Both the position numbers and the translations under genes were made by a program. The notes under the pieces were generated by a model that saw only the letters and a program-made list of their open reading frames with translations, was not told the origin of the DNA and ran no database searches. Positions 16,930 to 25,900 of a DNA stretch of 64,000 nucleotides are shown here, in pieces (the stretch's first letter is position 1; each line of letters starts with the position of its first letter). Origin of the DNA: Helicobacter cetorum (GTDB taxonomy: Bacteria > Campylobacterota > Campylobacteria > Campylobacterales > UBA6016); contig DZAX01000007.1 in the NCBI GenBank assembly GCA_022729705.1, forward strand, positions 24,409 through 88,408, given 5' to 3'.

Positions 16930-18798
16930 TTATTTTTTTTGCAACTTAAGATATATCAATATAACATCTGCTGCCGCAGGCGTTACGCCGCTTATCTGAC
17001 TGGCTCCAAAGAGTGTTGTGGGGTTTGCTTTTTTTAGTTTTTCGACTATTTCAAAGCTTAATCCCGGCAGATCGTCATATACAAAATCTGTTGGGATCTT
17101 TACGTTTATATAGGTTTTCATCTTTTCTATCTGTTTTTGTTGCTTTTTGATGTAGTGAAAATATTTGCATTCTGTTAGGATTAGCTCTTTTATCTCATCG
17201 TCTAGCTCGGCTGTTTCCGGCAGTAGTTTGATTAGTTTTTCTTTGTCAAAACCACTTCTGCCTATAAGATTTATATAGAGCGTCTTGTCGCTGATAGGCT
17301 CCTCGCCCATCTCTTCAAGTAGCTTTAAATTCTCCCTAGAGGATGTAAAAGAGCGCTCTTCCAAATTTGCCATAAACAATGACAATATATTTTTTTTATG
17401 CAACATTTTTGCATACATATCTTCAGATACGAGTCCAATCCCATATCCGTAAGAGCTTAGTCTAATATCCGCATTATCTTCTCTCAAAAGCAGTCTATAC
17501 TCCGCCCTTGACGTAAACATACGATACGGTTCGTTTGTGCCTTTGGTCACAAGGTCATCTATCAAAACGCCGATATATCCCTCTTCCCTGCCGATTACCA
17601 ACGGGGCTTTATTTTTTATCTTAAGAGCCGCATTTACGCCTGCGATTAAGCCTTGCGCCGCCGCCTCTTCATATCCTGTGGTTCCGTTGATTTGTCCGGC
17701 CAGATAAAGCCCTTTTATTTTTTTTGTTTCTAGGGTATGCAAAAGCTCTGTCGGTTGCACAAAGTCATACTCTATAGCATAGCCGTATCTGGTGATTACC
17801 GCGTTTTCAAGCCCCTCTACGCTTCGTATCATATCCACCTGCACGTCTATCGGAAGGCTCGTTGCCATACCGTTGATGTAGTATTCGTCCGCCTCTTTTG
17901 TTTGAGGCTCTACAAAGAGATGATGCCTGTCTTTATCTGCAAATCTATATATTTTATCCTCTACGCTTGGGCAGTATCTAGGTCCCACGCCTTGAATCTG
18001 TCCCGAAAAGAGTGGCGCTCTATCGAAGTTTTGCCTAATGATTTCGTGCGTGTTGTGGTTTGTGTGCGCTATATAGCAGGGAAGCTGATTTGGGTTAAAG
18101 TTTTTTTTGTCAGTTTTGAAACTAAAAGGTATTGGCGTCTCATCTCCGCCCTGAGCTTCCATTTTTGAAAAATCTATAGTTTTTGCGTCTATTCTAGGGC
18201 ATGTCCCCGTCTTTAGTCGCCCCACTTCAAAACCAAGCTCTCTTAGTCTATCCGACAACCCTTTTGCGGCAAACTCTCCAAACCTGCCAGCCTCTTTTTG
18301 AAACTCGCCAATATGAATTAAACCGTTTAAAAAAGTTCCAGTCGTAAGAACGACCGCTTTTGCGTAGTATCTATTGCCAAGCTCGGTTATTACGCCTCTT
18401 ATTTCCCCGTCTTCTACGCTCAAATCAACTACTAAATCCTGCTTTGTTTCCAAGTTTTCACTGTTTAGGCAGACGGTTTTTGCAAAATTGTTGTATTCGT
18501 CCATGTCGATTTGCGCTCTTGAACCGCGTACAGCGGGACCTTTTGCATCGTTTAGAATACGATATTGTATGCCGCATCTGTCGGTTGCTTCACCCATAAA
18601 CCCGCCAAGTGCGTCAACCTCTTTTACAAGATGTCCCTTGGCTAAGCCGCCTATCGCGGGGTTGCAACTAGTCGCGCCTATTCTGTCAATTAAAATCGTA
18701 AGCAGAAGCGTGTTAAGCCCCATTTTTGAAGACGCAAGAGCCGCTTCTATACCGGCGTGTCCCGCTCCAACTACTATTAAGTCGTAATGATGAGTCAT
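16930..18798 (-). CDS. mnmG: tRNA U34 carboxymethylaminomethyl-modifying enzyme, FAD subunit
   Basis: With MnmE it installs cmnm5 at the wobble uridine of several tRNAs. FAD-binding [11 protein letters not shown] at the N-terminus, [31 protein letters not shown] and the C-terminal [18 protein letters not shown]...ISGVTPAA are all family hallmarks. 622 aa is the normal length. The start ATG (18798) is preceded by a degenerate family A element in sense orientation. An MnmC-like oxidoreductase, which would act on the MnmEG product, is encoded at 60437-61549. Confidence 0.96.
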   Translation of the reverse strand: MTHHYDLIVVGAGHAGIEAALASSKMGLNTLLLTILIDRIGATSCNPAIGGLAKGHLVKEVDALGGFMGEATDRCGIQYRILNDAKGPAVRGSRAQIDMDEYNNFAKTVCLNSENLETKQDLVVDLSVEDGEIRGVITELGNRYYAKAVVLTTGTFLNGLIHIGEFQKEAGRFGEFAAKGLSDRLRELGFEVGRLKTGTCPRIDAKTIDFSKMEAQGGDETPIPFSFKTDKKNFNPNQLPCYIAHTNHNTHEIIRQNFDRAPLFSGQIQGVGPRYCPSVEDKIYRFADKDRHHLFVEPQTKEADEYYINGMATSLPIDVQVDMIRSVEGLENAVITRYGYAIEYDFVQPTELLHTLETKKIKGLYLAGQINGTTGYEEAAAQGLIAGVNAALKIKNKAPLVIGREEGYIGVLIDDLVTKGTNEPYRMFTSRAEYRLLLREDNADIRLSSYGYGIGLVSEDMYAKMLHKKNILSLFMANLEERSFTSSRENLKLLEEMGEEPISDKTLYINLIGRSGFDKEKLIKLLPETAELDDEIKELILTECKYFHYIKKQQKQIEKMKTYINVKIPTDFVYDDLPGLSFEIVEKLKKANPTTLFGASQISGVTPAAADVILIYLKLQKK

Positions 18799-18811
18799 GT
18801 GTGTCCATATT

Positions 18812-18891
18812 TGATGTTACGCAACGACGAACAAAGTCCGTCGTTGCTACGCTGAGCGCTTAGCTACTAAAGCTAGCCGCCGTGAGGCGGC
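18812..18891 (-). repeat. Family A structured repeat, copy A9 (leader of mnmG, degenerate)
   Basis: On the minus strand: hairpin 1 GCCGCCTCACGGCGGC, box TAGCTTTAGTAGC, a changed middle, hairpin 3 CAACGACGGACTTTGTTCGT with its paired arm, then GCGTAACATCAA 13 bp before the mnmG start. Hairpin 2 is lost. Confidence 0.6.
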
Positions 18892-18922
18892 AGAGTTAAG
18901 TCGTATCTGATTTATTTTTGTA

Positions 18923-18966
18923 TAAAAAGATGAGCTTATTTTAGCAAATTTGCGCTAATTTAGCTC
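18923..18966 (-). terminator. Likely intrinsic terminator of the 98-aa gene
   Basis: GAGCT/AGCTC and inner TTAGC/GCTAA arms form a hairpin; on the minus strand it is followed by TCTTTTT. It lies 29 bp downstream of the 18995-19291 gene. Confidence 0.5.
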
Positions 18967-18994
18967 TTTGCGCGCGGGCTTTGCCGCGTGCGGA

Positions 18995-19291
18995 TTAAGA
19001 GGCTCTTTGTTCGTTTGCTAGTTTGCTAAGATAGCGTTGTTTTCTTAGCTTTTTATCTGTTTTTGAGAGTTTGCAGAGGTTTGTACCCGCTTCGTACATC
19101 ATTGAGCCGTTTACAAGAGAGTAGACTCTTCTTTTTGAGTCGCCAAAAGTTACTTCAATGGTTTCATTGTCCAAAAGTACTTTTTTAACGCCGTTGTATT
19201 CGTTTAGCCCGATTCGTAGGATTTTTGTTTTGTTTTTGAAGATTTGAAGATGACTGCCTGTGGTTTTGTAGCTGATTTCGCACTCATTCAT
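18995..19291 (-). CDS. Hypothetical protein (98 aa, basic)
   Basis: I do not recognise it. The product is strongly basic at the C-terminus (KTDKKLRKQRYLSKLANEQR) and has a beta-rich first half (LQIFKNKTKILRIGLNEYN, KVLLDNETIEVTFGDSKRRV). There is no signal peptide, membrane segment or cysteine motif. Its neighbours are mnmG (same strand, after repeat A9) and a divergent NYN-domain gene, neither of which suggests a role. A terminator-like hairpin follows. A real gene is supported by its codon pattern and the distinct hairpin, but a function cannot be given. Confidence 0.6.
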   Translation of the reverse strand: MNECEISYKTTGSHLQIFKNKTKILRIGLNEYNGVKKVLLDNETIEVTFGDSKRRVYSLVNGSMMYEAGTNLCKLSKTDKKLRKQRYLSKLANEQRAS

Positions 19292-19480
19292 ATAACTACC
19301 CCCGCCTTGTTTTTAAAAGCCCCAAATATTACTTTATCATTCCTGAAATAATGAAATTATCGCCTTTGCTTACTCGTTTTTTTCGATATTTGGGAGTTTA
19401 TTGGCGTTTTTGATAAAATTTATATTTGTTGCAATAAAAGGCGCGGCGTAAGCCATATTTAGAAAAAATAGTGCGATACC

Positions 19481-19575
19481 TCTCCCGCATTTATGCGGGT
19501 AGCTTCAGGGGGTGCAGGGACGCTCGCGTCCTTGCCATAAATAGGGGCTTTGCCGCTATTTATGCGTAACATCAA
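19481..19575 (+). repeat. Family A structured repeat, copy A3 (leader of the NYN gene)
   Basis: Hairpin 1 CCCGCATTTATGCGGG, box TAGCTTCAGGGGG, hairpin 2 GGGACGCTCGCGTCC (a full change from the usual ATTTAT loop/stem that keeps pairing), hairpin 3 CATAAATAGGGG/CCGCTATTTATG, then CGTAACATCAA 17 bp before the start. The rest of 19292-19592 shows only AT-rich promoter-like sequence. Confidence 0.75.
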
Positions 19576-19592
19576 ATTAGACAAGGCAAAAT

Positions 19593-20336
19593 ATGAGTCA
19601 AAAAGGTATTGGTGGGCATAGGCTGGCTGTGCTTATAGACGCGGAAAACGCGCAAGCTTCTCTCGCTCCCTATCTTCTCTCGGAGATAGCCAAATACGGC
19701 GTGGCTAGCGTGAAGAGGATATATGGAGACTGGACGAAACCGCAGCTTGGCGGTTGGAAAGAGACACTTCTGACTCACTCTATACAGCCGATGCAGCAGT
19801 TTAGCTACACAACCGGCAAAAACGCCACCGATAGTGCGCTTATCATAGACGCTATGGATTTGCTTTATACGGCAAAATTTGACGGGTTTTGTATCGTCTC
19901 CTCCGATAGCGACTTTACCAGGCTTGCCGCTAGGATAAGAGAGTCGGGGCTTGTCGTATACGGCTTTGGAAAGCGTCAGACGCCAAAAGCTTTTGTGGCG
20001 GCGTGCGATAAGTTTATCTACACCGAAATCTTAAAAGAGGAGAAAGAGGGAGGCGCGGAGGTTGCGCTAAAGCCAACCAAAGAGAGTCCAAAAGACGAAA
20101 AACTACGCACACTCCTATCCGTCGCCGTAGAGGATTCGGGAGATGAAAACGGCTGGGCGAACCTAGGCGCCGTGGGAAGCGAAATCAACAAATACTCTCC
20201 TGATTTTGACCCTAGAAACTATGGATTTAAAAAACTAAGCGATTTGATAAAAGCCACCGGAATGTTTGAGTTTGATGAAAGAGACCACAAAAATTCACAA
20301 ACAAAAACTGTATATGTAAGATTAAGAAGAAAGTAA
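19593..20336 (+). CDS. NYN (LabA/DUF88-type) ribonuclease-domain protein with C-terminal OST-HTH/LOTUS domain
   Basis: Residues about 10-145 are a PIN-like NYN domain: acidic metal-site residues in LIDAEN, GKNATDSALIIDAMD and SSDSDF, the classic MARF1/LabA layout. Residues about 165-247 (LRTLLSVAVEDS...WANLGAVGSEINKYSPDFDPRNYGFKKLSDLIKA) match the OST-HTH/LOTUS RNA-binding domain. The combination predicts an RNA-cleaving or RNA-regulating protein. 247 aa, cytoplasmic. The gene is bracketed by family A copies in inverted orientation (A3 before, A10 after). The RNA target is unknown. Confidence 0.85.
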   Translation: MSQKGIGGHRLAVLIDAENAQASLAPYLLSEIAKYGVASVKRIYGDWTKPQLGGWKETLLTHSIQPMQQFSYTTGKNATDSALIIDAMDLLYTAKFDGFCIVSSDSDFTRLAARIRESGLVVYGFGKRQTPKAFVAACDKFIYTEILKEEKEGGAEVALKPTKESPKDEKLRTLLSVAVEDSGDENGWANLGAVGSEINKYSPDFDPRNYGFKKLSDLIKATGMFEFDERDHKNSQTKTVYVRLRRK

Positions 20337-20338
20337 TC

Positions 20339-20406
20339 AAAGCCCGTGTTAGCGGCAAGGATAAATGTCCCTGCACCCCCTAAAAAGCTCCTGCGTATAC
20401 GCAAGA
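20339..20406 (-). repeat. Family A structured repeat, copy A10
   Basis: Minus strand: hairpin 1 TTGCGTATACGCAGGAGC, box TTTTAGGGGGTGC, hairpin 2 AGGGACATTTATCC, then a cut-down hairpin 3 ending at ACACGGGCTTT. It starts 3 bp after the NYN stop and continues directly into family B copy B3. Confidence 0.6.
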
Positions 20407-20512
20407 GAGCGGCAAGCCGCGAGAGCCCTCTGCTGAAGAGCTAATTTCTGGCTTTGCCAGAAATTTGAGAATTACATCAAAATGAGTGCAATGCCTCATT
20501 TTTGCGAAATTT
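20404..20512 (+). repeat. Family B hairpin repeat, copy B3
   Basis: GCGGCAAGCCGC, GAGAGCCCTCTGC, TGAAGAGC, then a stem AATTTCTGGCTTTGCCAGAA with its partner and GAGAATTA. The stem sequence differs from other copies (TTTTGGGC/GCCCAAAA) but still pairs. It leads into the upstream region of the cyclic-nucleotide-binding gene. Confidence 0.6.
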
Positions 20513-20602
20513 AATAATAAAAAATGTATATTCTCCTACTAAGAGGTATACTTCTTACAAGAAGTCTATTAACAAAAAAGTCCCGCAAAGGAAATCTAAA
20601 AA

Positions 20603-21007
20603 ATGCTTGAGGATAAAAAATTTGACCCTAGAAAATTATCCGCATACGGAACTGTAAAAAAAATCGACCCGGGCGATACGATTATTAGAGAGGGCGATTC
20701 TGGCGAAGAGATGTATATTATTCTGCAAGGCAAAGTGACGATTGAGGTTGGCAGCATGATAGTAGGAGAACTTGGAGGCGGCGATTTTTTTGGTGAGATG
20801 AGCTTAATAGACAAAGAGCCAAGAAGTGCCACCGTAACCGCAGCTCAAACGTCGCTTCTATTTGTAATTAACGAAGCGAATTTTGAGAGAGTTATCGCAT
20901 GGGAGCCTGAGATTGCTATGCGAATCATGAAGAGTCTCTCAAAACGCCTAAGAGACATGAACCAAGAACTGAGAAATATTTTTGATAGACAGAGACAGAG
21001 ACCATAA
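20603..21007 (+). CDS. Single-domain cyclic-nucleotide-binding protein (CAP_ED)
   Basis: 134 aa consisting almost only of a cNMP-binding beta-barrel. The phosphate-binding cassette is GDFFGEMSLIDKEPRSATV with the conserved Glu and Arg, so ligand binding is plausible. No helix-turn-helix follows (only about 20 residues remain), so it is not a Crp-type transcription factor by itself; it may pair with another protein. GGAAATCT precedes the ATG. It stands alone between family B copies B3 and B4. Confidence 0.85.
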   Translation: MLEDKKFDPRKLSAYGTVKKIDPGDTIIREGDSGEEMYIILQGKVTIEVGSMIVGELGGGDFFGEMSLIDKEPRSATVTAAQTSLLFVINEANFERVIAWEPEIAMRIMKSLSKRLRDMNQELRNIFDRQRQRP

Positions 21008-21075
21008 GCGGCAAGTAGCGAGAGCTCTTGCGCCGAAGAGTTCATTTTGGGCTTTGTTAAAAATGCGAGAATTCA
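21006..21075 (+). repeat. Family B hairpin repeat, copy B4
   Basis: Starts at the stop codon of the cyclic-nucleotide-binding gene: GCGGCAAGTAGC, GAGAGCTCTTGCGC, GAAGAGTTCATTTTGGGC, a damaged right arm, then GCGAGAATTCATTA. Its end reaches the 3' end of the convergent galE gene. Confidence 0.55.
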
Positions 21076-22050
21076 TTATAGTCTCCTCTCCCACTCATAA
21101 GCGCTTTTACAAATTAACTCAATGTCGTCGTATTTTGGCTTCCAGTTAAGAGTGTTTAGTATTTTTTGGTTGTTGGATATAAGCAAAGACGGGTCTCCGG
21201 CTCGTCTATCGACAAATTCAGCCACAAAGTCTACGCCGCTCACTTTTTTGACGCTCTCTATAACCTCTTTAACGCTATAGCCTCTTCCGTATCCGCAATT
21301 GAATATATCACTTTTGCCGCCCTCTTGCAGGTAACTAAGAGCCGACAAGTGCGCCGACGCCAAATCGTCTATGTGTATATAGTCTCTTACGCAAGTACAA
21401 TCTTGCGTGTCGTAATCAGAGCCGAATATAAACATCTTTTTTCTCTTGCCGCAAGCGGTTTCAGAGGCTACTTTGATAAGGTGTGTTGCGTTTGGAAATC
21501 TTTGACCGATTTGTCCGTCCATAGAGGCTCCGGCTACGTTAAAATAACGCAAAATCACGAACTTAAAAGCGCTGTTTGCCGTAGCCGTATCTTTTAGCAC
21601 CTGCTCGCTCATAAGCTTGCTAAATCCATACGGATTAATCGGGGAGAGTTGACTCTCCTCGGTAACCACACCCTCCACAGGCTCCCCATAAACAGCGGCT
21701 GTAGAAGAGAAGATAAAATATTTTACACCAGCGTTTACGGCGCATTTTACAAGATTTGTCGTGTTTACCGTATTGTTCATATAGTACTTAAGCGGATTTT
21801 CAACGGACTCAGGCACGACGATACTTGCCGCAAAATGAATAATAGCGTCAAACTTTTCATCAAGCAAAAATTTCTCAACAAAGGCAAAATCAGATAAATC
21901 AGCCCTTACAAGACGCCCAAAAAGAATAGAGTCTTCAAATCCGGTAGTTAAGTTGTCAAGGACGGTTATATCAAAGCCTCCCGCCTCGCCAAGTTGTTTT
22001 ACCATATGGCTTCCTATATATCCGGCTCCGCCTGTTATGAGAATTTTCAT
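21076..22050 (-). CDS. galE: UDP-glucose 4-epimerase
   Basis: Interconverts UDP-Glc/UDP-Gal (or the GlcNAc/GalNAc forms) with bound NAD. Extended SDR: GGAGYIGSH at the N-terminus, SSTAAVYGEP with the catalytic Ser, and NPYGFSKLMSE with the YXXXK pair (Y, K). 324 aa. I choose the ATG at 22050, which overlaps the upstream glycosyltransferase stop as ATGA; a GTG two codons earlier is possible. Last gene of the minus-strand polysaccharide cluster, so it probably supplies its galactose-type sugar donor. Confidence 0.93.
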   Translation of the reverse strand: MKILITGGAGYIGSHMVKQLGEAGGFDITVLDNLTTGFEDSILFGRLVRADLSDFAFVEKFLLDEKFDAIIHFAASIVVPESVENPLKYYMNNTVNTTNLVKCAVNAGVKYFIFSSTAAVYGEPVEGVVTEESQLSPINPYGFSKLMSEQVLKDTATANSAFKFVILRYFNVAGASMDGQIGQRFPNATHLIKVASETACGKRKKMFIFGSDYDTQDCTCVRDYIHIDDLASAHLSALSYLQEGGKSDIFNCGYGRGYSVKEVIESVKKVSGVDFVAEFVDRRAGDPSLLISNNQKILNTLNWKPKYDDIELICKSAYEWERRL

Positions 22051-23192
22051 GCGCACACCCCAAGTATTAAATTTTTATATATTTCTATTGATTTTTCTTT
22101 TGAAAAAAACTCCGCTCTTTTTGGAGCGTTTGCGCGATATTCGCTCCTTAGCGTATCATCTTCAATCATTTTGCGCATGGCGACGGATAAAAACTTATGC
22201 GTGTCAAGTCCTACCAAAATACCATATTCCGCCCTCTCAAGCCCGCTTGCAAGCATATCGCCCATTCCGCCCAAAATCTCTCTCGGACCGCTCTTACAAT
22301 CAGTGGAAATAACAGGCAAAGAACACGCCAAAGCCTCTATCAGCACAGTCGGAAGCCCCTCAAGGCGAGAGCTCATCACAAAGCAATCTGCGGCGGCAAA
22401 GTAAGAGTATGGGTTTTCGCAAAATCCAAAAAAATGGACTCTCTCATGGATTCCCATCTCAACCGCCAAAAACTTTAGCTCCCTCTCCAGCTCGCCCGCC
22501 CCAAGCACCCACAACCTGCAAAACGGTTCAAGCGCCGCAAACGCTTTAAATAAAAATGGATAGTTTTTTGACTCCACAAGTCGCCCTGCGGTGACAAAAA
22601 TAAATGAATCGCTCTGTCTGGGCTGTTTTAAAAGAGCCAAAATACGGATTTTTTGCGTGTCCACCGGATTATAAATGACTGTTATTTTATCTTTTTTTAC
22701 GCCAAAATTTTGTAACAAATCGGTTTTAATTCCATTTGACACCGCAACAACGGCGTCGGCTATTTGGTAAGACATGGAGAGAGCTTTTTTTAAAATCTTC
22801 TCAGCAAAACTATCAGCGTAATAACCGGAGAGCGTCGTGTGCTCAGCGGCGATAAGCTTTAATTTTGGATAAATCAGCCTTGAGAGAGCCGCAATAATGG
22901 TCGGTCTAGAAAGACAAGAGACAACAACGTCTATGCGATTTTTTCTACAATAGCTTGCAAACACAAAAACCAGCTTGAAAATAGAGAGTGCTTTTTGCAT
23001 CAAAGAGTTTTCTACGTCGTGCTTGTACAAACTAACAACCTCAACGCCAAGACTCTCATAATTTTGAACCGGGCTTACCGTGACTATAGAGACATCAAAG
23101 TGACTCTTGAGTCCAAGCGCTAATTCTAAGGCTACTTTTTCGGCTCCTCCGCCTCCTAGCGAATATATAAAAATTACTACTTTTTTTCTCAC
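22047..23192 (-). CDS. Glycosyltransferase family 4 (GT-B)
   Basis: Retaining GT-B enzyme of surface polysaccharide synthesis. The N-terminal nucleotide-fold start GGGGAEKVALELA and the C-terminal donor site SSRLEGLPTVLIEALACSLPVI (EX7E motif) are clear. 381 aa, no membrane helix, so cytoplasmic or peripherally bound. It overlaps galE downstream and the acetyltransferase upstream by 4 bp each. Sugar specificity cannot be read from sequence. Confidence 0.9.
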   Translation of the reverse strand: MRKKVVIFIYSLGGGGAEKVALELALGLKSHFDVSIVTVSPVQNYESLGVEVVSLYKHDVENSLMQKALSIFKLVFVFASYCRKNRIDVVVSCLSRPTIIAALSRLIYPKLKLIAAEHTTLSGYYADSFAEKILKKALSMSYQIADAVVAVSNGIKTDLLQNFGVKKDKITVIYNPVDTQKIRILALLKQPRQSDSFIFVTAGRLVESKNYPFLFKAFAALEPFCRLWVLGAGELERELKFLAVEMGIHERVHFFGFCENPYSYFAAADCFVMSSRLEGLPTVLIEALACSLPVISTDCKSGPREILGGMGDMLASGLERAEYGILVGLDTHKFLSVAMRKMIEDDTLRSEYRANAPKRAEFFSKEKSIEIYKNLILGVCA

Positions 23193-23746
23193 ACCCTTTT
23201 CTTTATACTTGAATTTGAAATTTTAACCGCAACAATACCGCCAACCGTAATATAAGGCTCTTCTACGCTTTTTGTCACCACGGCGTTTGCGGCTACCGTC
23301 ACGCCCTCGGCTATATGCACGGCGCCGATAATTTTTGCCCCTGGACCGATATAGCAGTTGTCGCCTATCGTCGGGGCGTCAGGATTTTTGAGGTCTTCGC
23401 CTATCAACACCCCCGCTCCGGCTATTGTGCAATTCTTGCCTATACGCACTTTACCGTTTATCACTATATCTCCATAGTGCCCTAGCTCCAGTCCCGCCCC
23501 GCAAGAGTTTGGCGATATACTAAATCCAAGCCTAACGGAGGCTTGCTGAAATCTATATCTAATCCACAGCGTATAAAATTTTGAAAAAAAAGAGTTTTTG
23601 CAGTTGAGACGATACTCCAAAAGTCGCAAAAGCTTCTGAAACTTCCAAATCTCATGAAAATATCGATCGCGAAAACCGTCCCCAACTCTTAGGACTTTTT
23701 TATCAGCCTCCAAATACTCCAAATACTCTTTTTTGTCATGAATCAT
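23189..23746 (-). CDS. Serine-acetyltransferase-like hexapeptide acyltransferase
   Basis: The C-terminal part (about 95-175) is a left-handed beta-helix of hexapeptide repeats (VINGKVRIGKNCTIAGAGVLIG, split here as VINGKV and IGKNCTIAGAG; IGDNCYIGPGAKIIG), with GLELGHYGDIVIN before it as in the CysE/colanic-acid acetyltransferase group. 185 aa. Its place between glycosyltransferase genes, with 4-bp overlaps on both sides, points to O-acetylation of a sugar residue rather than cysteine synthesis; that role is inferred. Confidence 0.85.
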   Translation of the reverse strand: MIHDKKEYLEYLEADKKVLRVGDGFRDRYFHEIWKFQKLLRLLEYRLNCKNSFFSKFYTLWIRYRFQQASVRLGFSISPNSCGAGLELGHYGDIVINGKVRIGKNCTIAGAGVLIGEDLKNPDAPTIGDNCYIGPGAKIIGAVHIAEGVTVAANAVVTKSVEEPYITVGGIVAVKISNSSIKKRV

Positions 23747-24858
23747 GTATCAAGCAACTCTAAAACCGTATTTTTTACGTTTAGGGTGATACTAAAATCA
23801 TCTACAGCTCTTTTTCTCCATAAAGACGGGTTTTTGATGGCATACTCAAGCTTTTCGCATAAATCGTCAACATCGCCGCTTTTAAACACATATCTTATAT
23901 CGTTTACAATAAGCCCCATGTCGCCGACATTGCTAACGACTACGGTTCGATCACAGCTCATAGCCTCCAAAAGGCTAAGAGGCATTGCCTCGCCAAGACT
24001 TGGCAGACAAAAGATATTGATGGCGTTGTAAAATCCTCTAAGTTCGCTTATTAGCCCAAGCCATAAAAATCTATGAGAGTACTCATCCAAAATCTCTATA
24101 CACTGCTCTTGTATTGTCTCATCGCCATCCCCAGCCGCTACAAACATCAGATGGGGATACTTAGCCAAAAGCCTTTTTGCGGCTTCGGCTAAAAGCGGAT
24201 ACCCTTTCATTCTATCAACCCTAGCCACAATACCTATTACAAGCATATTTTTTGAAATATGGTTTAGAGTCCTAAAAGCGTCTCCAGACGTCTCGTCCGG
24301 CTCAAAATATATGGTGTTTATACCGTTATACACAACAACCGCCTTATCCATATCAAATCCGGCTTCTTTGTGATACTCGTAAGCCGAATGGCTGACGCAT
24401 ATTATCTTCTCCGGATACTTTGACAAAACTTTTTGAAGCCAAAATACCATTTTGACAAAAGAGCCATAACTTCTATAGTCGATAAAGGCGGAGTGAAGCG
24501 TCCATGCAAGGTTGTATCTTTTTTTCGCAAACACCCTTGCAACTTGACTAAAGATATTCATCTCACCTAGGTGAGAGTAGACAACATCCGGCGAAAACTC
24601 GTTTAGAGTCGATATGTATGATGAGAGAAATCCGATTACATCAAAGCGTCCGCCTTTTTCGAGATTAATATATGTAAGCCCCTGTATCTGTTTTGCGTTT
24701 TCTTCCATGACACCGCCGTACATAGTGACTAGACACACCTCAAAACGCCCCTTATCTAAGGCTTTTAAAAAAGACAACACCTGCTTTTCGGCTCCGCCTA
24801 CATCAAGACACCTTATGGCGACAAGTAACCGTATTTTTTTATTTTTCCAGTTTTGCAA
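23743..24858 (-). CDS. Glycosyltransferase family 4 (GT-B)
   Basis: GT-B enzyme: CLDVGGAEKQVLSFLKALD at the N-terminus, VARVDRMKGYPLLAEAAKRL, and the donor motif PSLGEAMPLSLLEAMSCD. 371 aa. The start overlaps the end of the next upstream glycosyltransferase by 20 bp. Part of the co-translated run 21076-27940; acceptor and donor unknown. Confidence 0.9.
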   Translation of the reverse strand: MQNWKNKKIRLLVAIRCLDVGGAEKQVLSFLKALDKGRFEVCLVTMYGGVMEENAKQIQGLTYINLEKGGRFDVIGFLSSYISTLNEFSPDVVYSHLGEMNIFSQVARVFAKKRYNLAWTLHSAFIDYRSYGSFVKMVFWLQKVLSKYPEKIICVSHSAYEYHKEAGFDMDKAVVVYNGINTIYFEPDETSGDAFRTLNHISKNMLVIGIVARVDRMKGYPLLAEAAKRLLAKYPHLMFVAAGDGDETIQEQCIEILDEYSHRFLWLGLISELRGFYNAINIFCLPSLGEAMPLSLLEAMSCDRTVVVSNVGDMGLIVNDIRYVFKSGDVDDLCEKLEYAIKNPSLWRKRAVDDFSITLNVKNTVLELLDT

Positions 24859-25900
24859 AGATTACCTTCCATTTGGCGGCTATTTTTAAAACGCCCAGTT
24901 TATCTTTTATTTTTGTCGCTTCATTTGCAATCCGCTCTCTTTTTTCATCATCTGCAATAAGCAAAGAGAGGGACGCGCTAAGAGCTCTTACGTCGCCCTC
25001 TCTTATAAGTACGCCGTCCTCGCCGTCTGTTATTATTTCAGATGGGCCAGTCTTACAGTCAAAGGCGATTGAAGCGCATCCGCAACTCATCGCTTCGCAA
25101 AGAACCATCGGAAACCCCTCCTCTCTTGATGAAAGAACAAACAAAGAGGAGATAAAATAAAAAGAGGCGACATCTTTTTGCGCGCTGGCGAGAGCTATAA
25201 ACTTATTCTTAGGAGAACTTGCCGCAAGCCTCAAAAGAGCCTCTTTTTCATCCCCTTCTCCGACGATAATAAGCCGCCAATCTTTTGTATCAGCTGCGTT
25301 AAAAGCTTTGATAAGTCTCTCAAAGCCTTTTGAATGTGTCAATCTACCAACGCCTAAAACAATTTTTTGCCGCACCGCACCGCTTGGCTCAAATGGAGTA
25401 AGCGGATTTGGCAAAACTTCCAAGCGCTTTATCTTTTTGTAGTTTACAGCGTCCGCATTTGTCAAAATAGTCACAACGCTTGATAGCGGATAAACGACTT
25501 TTCTCACAGCCCGCCAAACTCTTGACTTCAAAAAATCGTAATTACTATGTTCGCACGCTATCACGGGAAGCCTAAGAGTTTTTGCCGCCAAAATAGAAAC
25601 AATATTTGTATGCGTCAAAAAAGATACCGCCACATCGGGTTTTATCTCTTTTATCTTATTTCTTAACTTCAAAATTCTACCAAAATTATTCAAAACCGCT
25701 TCTACCTGCGAGCTAGATACGGCTCCAAGCTCTAAATCATGTATTTTTATCTTTTTGTCAATCTCATAAAATATATCTTCACCCTCCAAAACGCAAATAT
25801 CCACCTCATAGCCAGAGTTTGCAAAATGATTTGCCATAATAGACAACACCCTCTCCGCTCCGCCCATCTTTAGAGAGTGAATGACAAATAGAAGTTTCAT
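24839..25900 (-). CDS. Glycosyltransferase family 4 (GT-B)
   Basis: GT-B enzyme: IHSLKMGGAERVLSIMANHF, VGRLTHSKGFERLIKAF and SSREEGFPMVLCEAMSCG. The ATG at 25900 (353 aa) overlaps the methyltransferase stop as ATGA and gives the standard MKLLFVIHSL start; a TTG two codons upstream is a weaker choice. Family resemblance to the GalNAc-transferring PglA/PglJ group is possible but not decisive. Confidence 0.9.
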   Translation of the reverse strand: MKLLFVIHSLKMGGAERVLSIMANHFANSGYEVDICVLEGEDIFYEIDKKIKIHDLELGAVSSSQVEAVLNNFGRILKLRNKIKEIKPDVAVSFLTHTNIVSILAAKTLRLPVIACEHSNYDFLKSRVWRAVRKVVYPLSSVVTILTNADAVNYKKIKRLEVLPNPLTPFEPSGAVRQKIVLGVGRLTHSKGFERLIKAFNAADTKDWRLIIVGEGDEKEALLRLAASSPKNKFIALASAQKDVASFYFISSLFVLSSREEGFPMVLCEAMSCGCASIAFDCKTGPSEIITDGEDGVLIREGDVRALSASLSLLIADDEKRERIANEATKIKDKLGVLKIAAKWKVIFAKLEK

